This document shows positions 27,263 through 35,689 of a stretch of 64,000 nt of DNA, piece after piece. The stretch spans positions 868,001 through 932,000 of the forward strand of contig NZ_CP073343.1 in NCBI RefSeq assembly GCF_024397855.1. The letters run 5' to 3'. The position numbers and the translations under genes were made by a program. This DNA is from Marinomonas rhizomae (GTDB lineage Bacteria; Pseudomonadota; Gammaproteobacteria; Pseudomonadales; Marinomonadaceae). Each line of letters begins with the position of its first letter. Positions within the stretch are counted from its first letter, which is position 1. The notes under the pieces are model-generated. The model was not told where the DNA came from. It saw only the letters and a list, made by a program, of their open reading frames with translations, and did no database searches.

Positions 27263-28318
27263 ATGAAGACGATACAAGGACCTGCTATTTTTTTAGCACA
27301 GTTTGTTGGTGATGAAGCACCTTTTAATAGCTTCGATGCCATTTGTAGCTGGGTTGCCTCTTTGGGTTATAAAGGTGTGCAAGTGCCTACTTGGGATAAG
27401 CGTTTAATGGATCTTGAGCAAGCTGCAAACAGTCAAGAATACTGTGACGAACTGATTGCGATAGCTGCGAAACACGGCATAGTGATTTCGGAATTGTCTA
27501 CGCATTTACAAGGTCAGCTGGTGGCAGTACATCCGGCCTATGACGAAGCGTTTGATGGCTTTGCTGATCCGAGCGTAAGAGGCAACCCCACCGCACGCCA
27601 AGCGTGGGCGGTGGAGCAACTTAAAATGGCCGCCAAGGCGTCCAAACGTCTTGGTCTGACGGCTCATGCAACTTTTTCTGGTGCTTTGGCGTGGCCTTAT
27701 TTTTACCCATGGCCACAAAGACCAGCAGGCTTAGTAGAAGAGGCGTTTGCTGAACTGGGGCGGCGCTGGAAGCCAATTCTTGATGTGTTTGATGAGGCTG
27801 GTGTGGATCTTTGTTATGAAATCCATCCCGGTGAAGATCTTCATGATGGTGTGACTTTCGAGCGTTTTCTCGATGAAGTGGATCATCATCCTCGGGCCAA
27901 TATTCTTTATGACCCTAGTCATTTTGTGTTGCAGCATTTGGATTATTTGGCCTTTATTGATCATTACCATAATCGAATTAAGATGTTCCATGTGAAAGAT
28001 GCGGAGCTGAATTTGAGTGGCAAATGTGGCGTTTACGGTGGTTTCCAAAACTGGGTAGATCGTCCTGGACGTTTTCGTTCTATCGGTGATGGCCAGGTGG
28101 ATTTCAAAGGTATTTTTTCTAAGCTCACCGCTTATGATTTTGCAGGCTGGGCGGTCTTGGAGTGGGAGTGTTGTTTAAAGCATTCTGAAGAGGGTGCCCG
28201 AGAAGGTGCGCAACACATTCAAGACTTTATTATCCGAGTAACCGATAAAGCCTTTGACGATTTTGCTGACAGTGGCATCGACGCGCAAGCGAACCGAAAA
28301 ATGTTGGGGCTGGAGTGA
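27263..28318 (+). CDS. TIM-barrel sugar isomerase/epimerase 2
   Basis: A 351-residue barrel, longer than the first isomerase in the operon and only distantly similar. Likely active-site strands are DLCYEIHPGEDLHDG, NILYDPSHFVLQ, IKMFHVKDAELN and AVLEWECCLKHSEEG. Larger members of this group include enzymes that process 3-keto-sugars and related intermediates. AGGAGG lies six bases before the ATG. The next gene starts four bases after its stop. Confidence 0.88.
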   Translation: MKTIQGPAIFLAQFVGDEAPFNSFDAICSWVASLGYKGVQVPTWDKRLMDLEQAANSQEYCDELIAIAAKHGIVISELSTHLQGQLVAVHPAYDEAFDGFADPSVRGNPTARQAWAVEQLKMAAKASKRLGLTAHATFSGALAWPYFYPWPQRPAGLVEEAFAELGRRWKPILDVFDEAGVDLCYEIHPGEDLHDGVTFERFLDEVDHHPRANILYDPSHFVLQHLDYLAFIDHYHNRIKMFHVKDAELNLSGKCGVYGGFQNWVDRPGRFRSIGDGQVDFKGIFSKLTAYDFAGWAVLEWECCLKHSEEGAREGAQHIQDFIIRVTDKAFDDFADSGIDAQANRKMLGLE

Positions 28319-28322
28319 TTTT

Positions 28323-29459
28323 ATGACTGAAGCAAGCAAACGTCGTTTACGTCTTGGCATGGTGGGTGGTGGAGAAGGCGCTTTTATTGGAGAAGTGCAT
28401 CGCTTTGCAGCTCGACTGGATGATCACTACGAGTTGGTGGCAGGAGCTTTATCGAGCCAATCAGATAAAGCAGAGCGATCAGCGCAGGTACTTGGTCTTG
28501 CTCGATCTTATGTGGATTTCGAGCAAATGGCGCAGCAAGAAAGTGAGCGTAGCGATGGTATTGAAGTGGTGTCTATCGTGACACCTAACCATCTACATGC
28601 ACCGATGGCGATGGCGTTTCTTAAAAGAGGTATTCATGTCATTTGCGATAAGCCACTGACGGCGACTCTTGAAGAGGCGGAAGCGCTATATCAAGCCGCT
28701 GAAACAAGCCAAGCGCAGTTTTTATTAACCCATAATTATTCAGCTTATCCCATGGTGCGCGAGGCGCGAGCCATGGTGAAAACAGGTAAGTTGGGCAATA
28801 TACGTTCTATTCAAGTGGAATACGTACAAGACTGGCTGACGGAACCGTTAGAGAAAACCGGCAACAAACAAGCCACTTGGCGATCCGATCCCGCTCAATC
28901 CGGTATTGCTGGTTGTATGGGAGATATCGGCAGCCATGCTTATCAATTAGCGTGCTTTGTTGGTAATACTCAGGCGAAAGAAATCTTGGCGGATTTATCC
29001 AGCTGGGGGAAAGGGCGTCAGTTGGACGATGAAGCCAATATCTTGATGCGTTTTTGTAATGGAGCCAAAGGTCATTTGTGGGCGAGCCAAGTGGCGCCGG
29101 GCAACGAGAATGCCTTATCATTGCGGATTTATGGAGATAAAGCTGGTATTGAGTGGCATCAGGAATCGCCTAATGAGCTGACATATTCCGTGTTAGGAGA
29201 ACCAAGCCAACGCCTCCGACGTGGTAATGGTTATCTAAGCGAAGCAGCCACATCGGTTTCTCGTATTCCTTCTGGTCATCCTGAGGGCTATTTAGAGGCG
29301 TTTGCGAATTTATACAGTGAGTTTGCTGAGCAGCTACTTACATCAACTCAGAGCCCTAATTTACCAACATTGGCAACGGGGTTACATGGAATGCGGTTTA
29401 TTGCCGCGAGTGTGTATTCCAGTCAAAATAATTGCCTTTGGGTTCCATTGGACGATTAG
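28323..29459 (+). CDS. Gfo/Idh/MocA-family dehydrogenase 2
   Basis: About 378 aa. Rossmann motif LGMVGGGEGAFIGEVHR, catalytic CDKPLT motif and a C-terminal domain with GGCMGDIGSHA-like sequence (GIAGCMGDIGSHAYQL). The long insert and style differ from the first dehydrogenase, so the two probably act at different steps. I use ATG 28323 directly behind the previous gene, with GGAG inside that gene's end, and reject an earlier in-frame start that would overlap it by 65 bases. Last gene of the operon. Confidence 0.9.
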   Translation: MTEASKRRLRLGMVGGGEGAFIGEVHRFAARLDDHYELVAGALSSQSDKAERSAQVLGLARSYVDFEQMAQQESERSDGIEVVSIVTPNHLHAPMAMAFLKRGIHVICDKPLTATLEEAEALYQAAETSQAQFLLTHNYSAYPMVREARAMVKTGKLGNIRSIQVEYVQDWLTEPLEKTGNKQATWRSDPAQSGIAGCMGDIGSHAYQLACFVGNTQAKEILADLSSWGKGRQLDDEANILMRFCNGAKGHLWASQVAPGNENALSLRIYGDKAGIEWHQESPNELTYSVLGEPSQRLRRGNGYLSEAATSVSRIPSGHPEGYLEAFANLYSEFAEQLLTSTQSPNLPTLATGLHGMRFIAASVYSSQNNCLWVPLDD

Positions 29460-29493
29460 TTGCTTTAAGAAGGCAAAGCGTAATATTGGAATC

Positions 29494-29521
29494 AGCCGCA
29501 ATATCTATAAGCGGCTTTTTC
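29494..29521 (+). terminator. Terminator of the sugar operon
   Basis: AGCCGC pairs with GCGGCT over an 11-base loop, then a T-tract. It lies 35 bp after the last dehydrogenase gene. Confidence 0.8.
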
Positions 29522-29577
29522 TTGCTTGCTGTATACTCTCGGCTAAATTGCTAATTGAGTCACAGGAATAAATAGAT

Positions 29578-29799
29578 ATGGTCGGAACACAAGCTAATAA
29601 CCCTTTGCATGGCGTTAAACTAGAGAAGGTTGTCACGGATCTGGTGGAGCATTACGGTTGGGAAGAGTTGGCTATTCGCATCAATATTAATTGTTTTAAA
29701 AGCGATCCATCGGTTAAGTCTAGTCTTAAGTTTTTGCGTAAAACGCCTTGGGCGAGAGACAAGGTTGAAGCGCTTTTTTTGGAAACCTTTAGCCGTTAA
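29578..29799 (+). CDS. VF530/DUF2132-family small protein
   Basis: A 73-residue protein ([28 protein letters not shown]...[18 protein letters not shown]) matching the VF530 family, small helical proteins with a DNA-binding-like fold and a conserved WAR motif. The cellular role is unknown. Its stop codon overlaps the end of the convergent diguanylate cyclase gene by four bases. Confidence 0.88.
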   Translation: MVGTQANNPLHGVKLEKVVTDLVEHYGWEELAIRININCFKSDPSVKSSLKFLRKTPWARDKVEALFLETFSR

Positions 29800-30797
29800 C
29801 CGCAGACTCTATTTCGCCCCTCATGTTTTGCTTGATAGAGTTTTTGATCCGCAGCTCGAAGGAAGTCGGCAAATTCATGGTCGGAGTGAAGTGAACTCAA
29901 GCCTATGCTCACAGTCAGTTTGATGTCTTCCTTGTGGCTGTAGAATACGTTTTTCTCTATCGCTATGCGTATTTCTTCTGCCTTAGTGTAGGCTTCAATA
30001 TTACTAATATCTTTATATAAAACAACAAACTCTTCACCACCTAGGCGATATATTTCTTTGCCTTGAACACACTCTTTCAACACATTCGCGACGTTAATAA
30101 GCACAGAGTCGCCAATATCATGCCCATATTTATCATTGATGTTTTTGAAGTGGTCAATATCAATAATAAGCATGTGTAGACAGTCGAAACTTTTATGGAA
30201 GGCTCTAAAATCCGCTTTAAGAGCGTGACGATTTTGCAAATCGGTTAGGTCGTCTTGTAATGCAAGAGAGTGTAGAAACTTACTTGTTTTTTGGTTCTGA
30301 ACTTCGTAAATATGACACACAAGCCAAATAGAGCAATAGACAAGCGTGAAGTTAAACACAGTTCTAAACGGCATGAATAGATTTGTGTCGGTGCGAATAA
30401 ATATCACCACCGCAGCCAATAAAACCACCACAGCGCTAAAAATAAAGCCTTTTTTTAAGCCAAATAGGCTGTAGTACCAGAAGGGTAAGGCGAGTCCCCA
30501 ATAGGTTGCACCGGCTACGAGCTCCATTATTGCGATAGAAAGTAAAATGTTGAGAGTGAGTAATGAAAGCAAAGCGTAGCTGTGCCAAGGGCGGTATAGG
30601 CCTTTTGAAGAAGTATAAAAACAATAACCACTAAAAATAGCGACAATGAATTGTACGGCACCAATTCCCAGCTTTTGCATTGTAATCATGTTAAGTAGGA
30701 AATAGATGCTGTTCAATACACAAATTAGGATACTTAACCATTTGTGGAATGATGCCGGAGTCACTGCCGTTTGCGGGAGATGTCTTGTGGTCATCAT
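29796..30797 (-). CDS. Membrane diguanylate cyclase 1
   Basis: A 333-residue protein with about five to six N-terminal membrane segments (residues ~20-165) and a C-terminal GGDEF domain. The active-site motif is GGEEF at 253-257, preceded by [18 protein letters not shown], so synthesis of c-di-GMP from GTP is expected. No RxxD inhibitory site is found five residues before GGEEF. It is 53 bp downstream of a closely similar gene on the same strand. Confidence 0.92.
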   Translation of the reverse strand: MMTTRHLPQTAVTPASFHKWLSILICVLNSIYFLLNMITMQKLGIGAVQFIVAIFSGYCFYTSSKGLYRPWHSYALLSLLTLNILLSIAIMELVAGATYWGLALPFWYYSLFGLKKGFIFSAVVVLLAAVVIFIRTDTNLFMPFRTVFNFTLVYCSIWLVCHIYEVQNQKTSKFLHSLALQDDLTDLQNRHALKADFRAFHKSFDCLHMLIIDIDHFKNINDKYGHDIGDSVLINVANVLKECVQGKEIYRLGGEEFVVLYKDISNIEAYTKAEEIRIAIEKNVFYSHKEDIKLTVSIGLSSLHSDHEFADFLRAADQKLYQAKHEGRNRVCG

Positions 30798-30850
30798 TAA
30801 TTAATTCGCTTAAGGATATGTGACAAAAAGTTGTATGCCAACATGATCGA

Positions 30851-31903
30851 CTAAACCGCCTCGGTTACATGCATAGGTCCATAATGGACCAAATTACGGC
30901 CTTTATTTTTTGCGGAGTAGAGGTTTTTGTCTGCGTCTCGTAAAAATTCTCTGAAGGATTGGCCTTTTTGGAGTTGCGCTATACCAATACTGACGGTGAT
31001 TTTAATGCTTTGTAGATGGGCTCGAAATACTGTTTTTTCGACTTCTTTGCGAATTTTTTCAGCAAAATCATAAGCCTGATTTTGTGTGTGGTTTTTTAAA
31101 GTAATCAGAAACTCTTCTCCGCCTATACGATAAACATGCTCATCATGCGTCAAATAGTGAAGTAGTTCAGTCATTTCAAGTAACACTGAATCACCAACAT
31201 CGTGACCAAATTCATCATTTACGCTTTTAAAATAGTCAATATCAATGATCAATAAGCGAGCTTCTTCTGTTTCAACTTTTAAGAATGGATCAACCGGTGC
31301 ATTATTGAAATTGTCAAAGAACAGCTTTAATGCATGACGGTTTTGCGCCCCCGTTAATGGGTCTTGGAAAGCCATTTTTTCGAGTAATAGACTGCTTTTT
31401 GCGTACTGGCTTTCGTATAAATAACAAATACCGTAGGACAAAAAATAGGCTAATACGAAATTAAGAATGGCCCGATAGGGGAGGAAGTTCTCGGTATCAG
31501 ATTTAATGAATAAAATAGCAAGGGCAGGCAAGGACAAGATAATTGTATAGAAAAGACCAAGTTTAGGACCTGCTAATAAACAATATAAAGGCGGTAGAAT
31601 AAGAAGCCAATAGATAGAACCAGCTCTTAGATCTGCAAAATAAAAGGAAGATAAAACAACGGCAGTCATTGAAAAAGCCAACATATAATGATGCCATTCA
31701 TGCGTTTTTTCTAATAAAGCCTTTCTAAAGGAGTATAGATTCAGCAGGCCAAAGACGGCATCAATAACCCCGATAGTTACTTGGTTTAACATAACGACAT
31801 TAATGAAGCAGAAAAAAATCATAATGGCACCGGTGGCAAGGCTAAGCCACTTATGCAGTATGTCTCTTGTTTCTAATAATAAGGAGTTGGTCTGAGTTAT
31901 CAT
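30851..31903 (-). CDS. Membrane diguanylate cyclase 2
   Basis: A 350-residue protein with the same plan as its downstream neighbour: a hydrophobic N-terminal sensor of about five to six segments and a GGDEF domain with GGEEF at 261-265 (DIDYFKSVNDEFGHDVGD upstream). Shared phrases such as FLPYRAILNF against [10 protein letters not shown] show that the two genes arose by tandem duplication. It also lacks an RxxD inhibitory site. The sensed signal is unknown. Confidence 0.92.
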   Translation of the reverse strand: MITQTNSLLLETRDILHKWLSLATGAIMIFFCFINVVMLNQVTIGVIDAVFGLLNLYSFRKALLEKTHEWHHYMLAFSMTAVVLSSFYFADLRAGSIYWLLILPPLYCLLAGPKLGLFYTIILSLPALAILFIKSDTENFLPYRAILNFVLAYFLSYGICYLYESQYAKSSLLLEKMAFQDPLTGAQNRHALKLFFDNFNNAPVDPFLKVETEEARLLIIDIDYFKSVNDEFGHDVGDSVLLEMTELLHYLTHDEHVYRIGGEEFLITLKNHTQNQAYDFAEKIRKEVEKTVFRAHLQSIKITVSIGIAQLQKGQSFREFLRDADKNLYSAKNKGRNLVHYGPMHVTEAV

Positions 31904-31984
31904 GTTTTACTTTTTGTATATAAAATAATCAGTAAGGATTCTTAAGGCGACATATTCTCTCTTAAAAATATAGATGAGTTTTAT

Positions 31985-32461
31985 CTATTTAAGTAACAAT
32001 TTGTTACCGATGGCGGTGAAGTCATCTGCAGCATTGATTAATGACTGCGCGGTTAAGGATTCAACACCGTAGACTTCTACCCTGGTTTGGTATTTTTCCC
32101 TGAGTGTTTTTGCCAAAATATCGAAGTCGCCATCGCCAGAAAGCAGAACAAGGACATCGCTGTCTTTGCCATGTTCTATGCCATCAATGGCAATGCCCAC
32201 ATCCCAATCTCCTTTTGCCGAACCATCCGAGCGCTGAATAAAAGGCTTTAATTTCACCTCAAAGCCAATCGCACGTAAAATGTTTTGAAACTGACGCTGT
32301 TTTTCATCGCCTCGGTCTATAGCGTAAGCGATAGCCTTGACTACCTTGCGACCTTCTGTGGCCTGTTGCCAAAAAGTGTTGTAGTCGAAAGAGCGTCCAA
32401 ATGCTTGTCTCGAGGTGTAATAGACATTTTGAACATCGACTAAAATCGTCACGTTTGTCAT
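31985..32461 (-). CDS. NYN-domain (LabA/DUF88) protein
   Basis: A 158-residue PIN-like nuclease-fold protein. Acidic active-site positions are visible in ILVDVQNVYY, KGDWDVGIAID and LLSGDGDFDILA. Family members are predicted RNases or RNA-binding proteins; no specific target is known. It is divergent from the small membrane protein gene. Confidence 0.88.
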   Translation of the reverse strand: MTNVTILVDVQNVYYTSRQAFGRSFDYNTFWQQATEGRKVVKAIAYAIDRGDEKQRQFQNILRAIGFEVKLKPFIQRSDGSAKGDWDVGIAIDGIEHGKDSDVLVLLSGDGDFDILAKTLREKYQTRVEVYGVESLTAQSLINAADDFTAIGNKLLLK

Positions 32462-32626
32462 GGTATTCCTTGGCAGTATGGGTGAAAACAGAACGGGAAA
32501 AGACCACGTTACAAGTATTCGTAGCGAAAAGAAATCATAAAGCTGATAAGAAGGGGGCGATAATTTTCAAACTATCCCCATTATGCTTACTAGACAAAAT
32601 TTTATTGAATAACGGAGTGTTTGAAT

Positions 32627-33004
32627 ATGTCCGGATTTGAGCCTGATAATCGCTTTAAACCGCTAACACCAAGAGAGGAAAATGCTAAAAGTAATGTAGT
32701 GATCGCTTATATTTTTATGTTGCTGGGCATATTTACTGGTGTGTTTTGGTTTATCGGTGCGATTTGGGCCATGGTGAAAGCGGACGAAGCTCGCGGCACG
32801 CTTTTTGAAGATCACTACGCTAATATCATTGGTACTTTTTGGTGGGGAATTTTCTGGAGTGTCGTGGGGGTGATTTTAGCGTTCTTCTTTATTGGTTATA
32901 TTGTGTTGCTTGGTGTCTGGATTTGGTCAATTTTCAGAATGGTGAAAGGCATCGCCAGAGCGACCTCTAACCAGTCTTATCGCGAAATGTTTAATCCTTT
33001 TTAA
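32627..33004 (+). CDS. DUF4870-like small membrane protein
   Basis: About 125 aa with three hydrophobic segments (near 24-48, 66-90 and 90-108) and the DHYANIIGTFWWGIFWS stretch typical of DUF4870-like proteins (FHxxNA-type motif). ATG 32627 follows GGAG by nine bases, favouring it over the TTG at 32621. Function unknown; inner membrane predicted. Confidence 0.8.
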   Translation: MSGFEPDNRFKPLTPREENAKSNVVIAYIFMLLGIFTGVFWFIGAIWAMVKADEARGTLFEDHYANIIGTFWWGIFWSVVGVILAFFFIGYIVLLGVWIWSIFRMVKGIARATSNQSYREMFNPF

Positions 33005-33017
33005 ACGCCTTATGTTC

Positions 33018-33051
33018 TTACAGCCCATTTGTTCATGCACCTGGGCTGTAA
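33018..33051. terminator. Hairpin between convergent genes
   Basis: TTACAGCCCA pairs with TGGGCTGTAA over a 14-base loop, between the two convergent stop codons. There is no strong T-run on either side, so it may be a weak or processing hairpin. Confidence 0.5.
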
Positions 33052-33060
33052 ATAAGCGTT

Positions 33061-33993
33061 CTACTTGTTTGATAGTTCCATCTTACTGTCTTTATAAAGC
33101 GTACCTTCGTTTGCCAGTAGTGCGAGCTCTTTTAGGCTAATCGCTGATGAAGGCGACAGCGTTAGATTTAGCTTTTCTGGTTGCTTTAAAAACGTCAGTA
33201 ACGTCTCGGCAATCTGCTCTGCTTCTTTTGAGTTAGCTGGTGCAAGACCTAATGCTTGGCTCATATATTTCAGCCCGTTTAACTGGTTTTCATTTGAGTC
33301 GCGTGAGATCGCTGACTTAGGGACCAGATGAGCAATCAATCCTGACTCTTCGTATTCCACTTTTAAAGAATGCACTTCGATGGCATCACCATAAATGATA
33401 GGGAGAGCTTCTGGCTGACCTAATGCAAAAGAAGCAATTACATCGGAACGCAGATTATCCATCGCAATGGTTTTATCTAATACACTTATATCTGACGCCC
33501 AAGCTAGCTTGCCAATATCTTTAATGTCTAGCGCGAAGCTTGATGACACTTTGTTACCCTCCACCTTGGAAGTAAAAGAGCCTTTACCCAGTAAGGTTTC
33601 GATTCCAGCAGCACGCATTAGGTTTCTTGTATCACGGGATAGACTGTCTATTGGACTTTCTTGAATCCAAAAATCCACATCTAGGTCGGGGTATTTGATT
33701 GGGTAGCTGTTCAATGAGATTCTGGCAAATCTTAGCCATGGAGAATACTCATTACCAAAACTGACATTTTCTAGCGATGGGGTGAGGGTGAAGGGATCAA
33801 GGTGAACACTTTCATAGTGAACAAAAGGAGCGAGGCCAGATAGCTCTAGTTGTTCTTGAATCTTTTGCTCTGCGTAATCCCCGCCAAAGCGCTGTACTAA
33901 GTAAATGAGCAAAACAGCGAAACAAGAGAGTAAAATAAAGTAGGTTACTGCTTTGCCAAGGCCGTTCTTAAGTTTGCTTCCGATATTATTCAA
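33061..33993 (-). CDS. Single-pass membrane protein of unknown function
   Basis: A 310-residue protein with one N-terminal membrane anchor (about 15-33, YFILLSCFAVLLIYLVQRF) and a large, probably periplasmic, domain. The body is beta-rich with phrases such as VHLDPFTLTPSLENVSFG and LDVDFWIQESPIDSLSR that recall AsmA/DUF748-type lamellar proteins, but I cannot confirm membership. It is divergent from the exported amidohydrolase gene. No function is proposed. Confidence 0.7.
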   Translation of the reverse strand: MNNIGSKLKNGLGKAVTYFILLSCFAVLLIYLVQRFGGDYAEQKIQEQLELSGLAPFVHYESVHLDPFTLTPSLENVSFGNEYSPWLRFARISLNSYPIKYPDLDVDFWIQESPIDSLSRDTRNLMRAAGIETLLGKGSFTSKVEGNKVSSSFALDIKDIGKLAWASDISVLDKTIAMDNLRSDVIASFALGQPEALPIIYGDAIEVHSLKVEYEESGLIAHLVPKSAISRDSNENQLNGLKYMSQALGLAPANSKEAEQIAETLLTFLKQPEKLNLTLSPSSAISLKELALLANEGTLYKDSKMELSNK

Positions 33994-34115
33994 TTTCTCA
34001 TCCTAGATTTTCAACTTGTGTCTGTGTTGGAATAAAACATGCAAGTATTATTGAGCAATGTTGTCGCTATTAAAGAACGACAAACCTAGAACATTATCTA
34101 ATAAAGGACAATCGA

Positions 34116-35522
34116 ATGCAGTTTAAAAAAAGTGTCTTATTGGCAGTATTAGCAACAACGACGTTATCAGTGCCATCTTGGGGTGCAGAGACTGTCGACT
34201 TGCTAATCAAAGACGCTACCGTTTTGACCATGGATAAAAGCAAAACACTTTATCAAAATGGTGTGATCGCAATTAAAGGCAACAAAATACTAGCAGTGGG
34301 TGAAGCGTCATTAGCGGACCAATTTGACGCAGAAAAAGTGTTGGATGTGGATGGGGATATCGTTATGCCAGGTTTAATCAACACCCACACACATGTATCT
34401 ATGAGCGTTTTACGTTCTTTGGCAGATGATGTGCCAGATCGTTTACATCGTTATATTTTCCCTCTTGAAAACAAGCTTATCACCCGCGATATGGTGCGTA
34501 TCGGTGCTAATCTTGGTAACGTTGAGATGCTACGTGGTGGTGTGACGACTTACGCTGATATGTATTACTTTGAAGATGAAGTGGCGAAAACGGTCGATAA
34601 AATTGGCATGCGAGCAGTGCTTGGTGAAACTGTCATTAAGTTTCCTGTAGCCGATGCGAAAAATGCCGAAGAAGGTATTAACTATGCGTTAAAATTCATT
34701 GAAGAATACAAAGATCACCCACGTATTACGCCAGCGTTTGCACCTCATGCGCCTTATACCAACACGACAGAAGTATTGCAGCGAGTGTCGGATTTATCCA
34801 AAGAGAAAAGTGTTCCTGTTTTGATTCATTTGGCTGAATCTCACACAGAGCAGGAAAAAATTGCAGCGCGTGCAGATGGTAAAAGCCCAGTGCAGTACAT
34901 GCATGATATTGGTGCTTTGAATGAGCATTTAGTTGGCGCTCATATGATCCTAGTAGACGACCATGATATTGAGCTTGTTAAAAAAAGTGGTATGGGCGTG
35001 GCGCATAACATGAGCGCGAATATTAAATCGGCGAAAGGTGTTTCTCCAGCCTTGAAAATGTATGACGAAGGTGTACGCATTGGTTTAGGTACAGATGGCC
35101 CAATGTCCGGTAATAACCTAAGTACGATTGCGGAGTTTGGTCAGGTCGCTAAAGTTCATAAGTTAGTAAACCAAGATCGTGCTGCTATGCCGCCGATTAA
35201 AGTCATTGATATGGCAACAATGGGCTCTGCAAAAGCATTGCATATGGAAGATCGCGTTGGTTCATTGGAAGTTGGAAAACTAGCGGACATTATTGTTGTC
35301 GACACCAAAGCGCCACATATGGTGCCAATGTATAACCCATATTCTGCCTTGGTTTACTCGGCCTATCCTAGCGATGTTCGACACAGCATAGTCGATGGAA
35401 AAATCCTCATGGAAGACAAAAAAATTCTCACCGTAGATGAAGCGGCTATCTTGAAAGAGGCTCAAGACTATACTCAAACCGTACGAGATACAGTGATAGC
35501 GAATGGTGAAGAAGTTCTATAA
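34116..35522 (+). CDS. Exported amidohydrolase (MTA/SAH deaminase-like)
   Basis: A 468-residue metal-dependent amidohydrolase of the MtaD/TrzN/ATZ branch. Metal motifs: NTHTHVSMS, HAPYTNT, HLAESHTEQ and GTDGPMSGNNLS. Unusually it begins with a clear signal peptide (KKSVLLAVLATTTLSVPSWGA), whereas characterised family members are cytoplasmic. A periplasmic deaminase or chlorohydrolase acting on nucleoside-like or triazine-like substrates is possible; the exact substrate is unknown. It has its own terminator. Confidence 0.88.
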   Translation: MQFKKSVLLAVLATTTLSVPSWGAETVDLLIKDATVLTMDKSKTLYQNGVIAIKGNKILAVGEASLADQFDAEKVLDVDGDIVMPGLINTHTHVSMSVLRSLADDVPDRLHRYIFPLENKLITRDMVRIGANLGNVEMLRGGVTTYADMYYFEDEVAKTVDKIGMRAVLGETVIKFPVADAKNAEEGINYALKFIEEYKDHPRITPAFAPHAPYTNTTEVLQRVSDLSKEKSVPVLIHLAESHTEQEKIAARADGKSPVQYMHDIGALNEHLVGAHMILVDDHDIELVKKSGMGVAHNMSANIKSAKGVSPALKMYDEGVRIGLGTDGPMSGNNLSTIAEFGQVAKVHKLVNQDRAAMPPIKVIDMATMGSAKALHMEDRVGSLEVGKLADIIVVDTKAPHMVPMYNPYSALVYSAYPSDVRHSIVDGKILMEDKKILTVDEAAILKEAQDYTQTVRDTVIANGEEVL

Positions 35523-35551
35523 GCCATTTTTGAGATTTTTCTGATTTGATA

Positions 35552-35591
35552 AAAACCTCTTTTTACCTCAAAAGTAGAAAGAGGTTTTTTA
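35552..35591 (+). terminator. Terminator after the exported amidohydrolase
   Basis: AAAAACCTCTTT pairs with AAAGAGGTTTTT over a 15-base loop and continues into a T-run. Confidence 0.8.
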
Positions 35592-35689
35592 TTTTGGTTT
35601 CTTTTATCCAATCGCTACGAGTGTGCTGGGATATTGATGAAAAATGCGTACCATAGAGAGGATTGACTAGTATTCACAAGGAGTGCGTT

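Noticed and set aside
28254..28322. Earlier start for the second Gfo/Idh/MocA gene
   Set aside because: It would overlap the preceding isomerase by 65 bases and add residues unlike the family; ATG 28323 gives the normal Rossmann opening.
29302..29571. 89-residue open frame running off the last dehydrogenase gene
   Set aside because: It overlaps the dehydrogenase in another frame and crosses its terminator, so it is not a gene.
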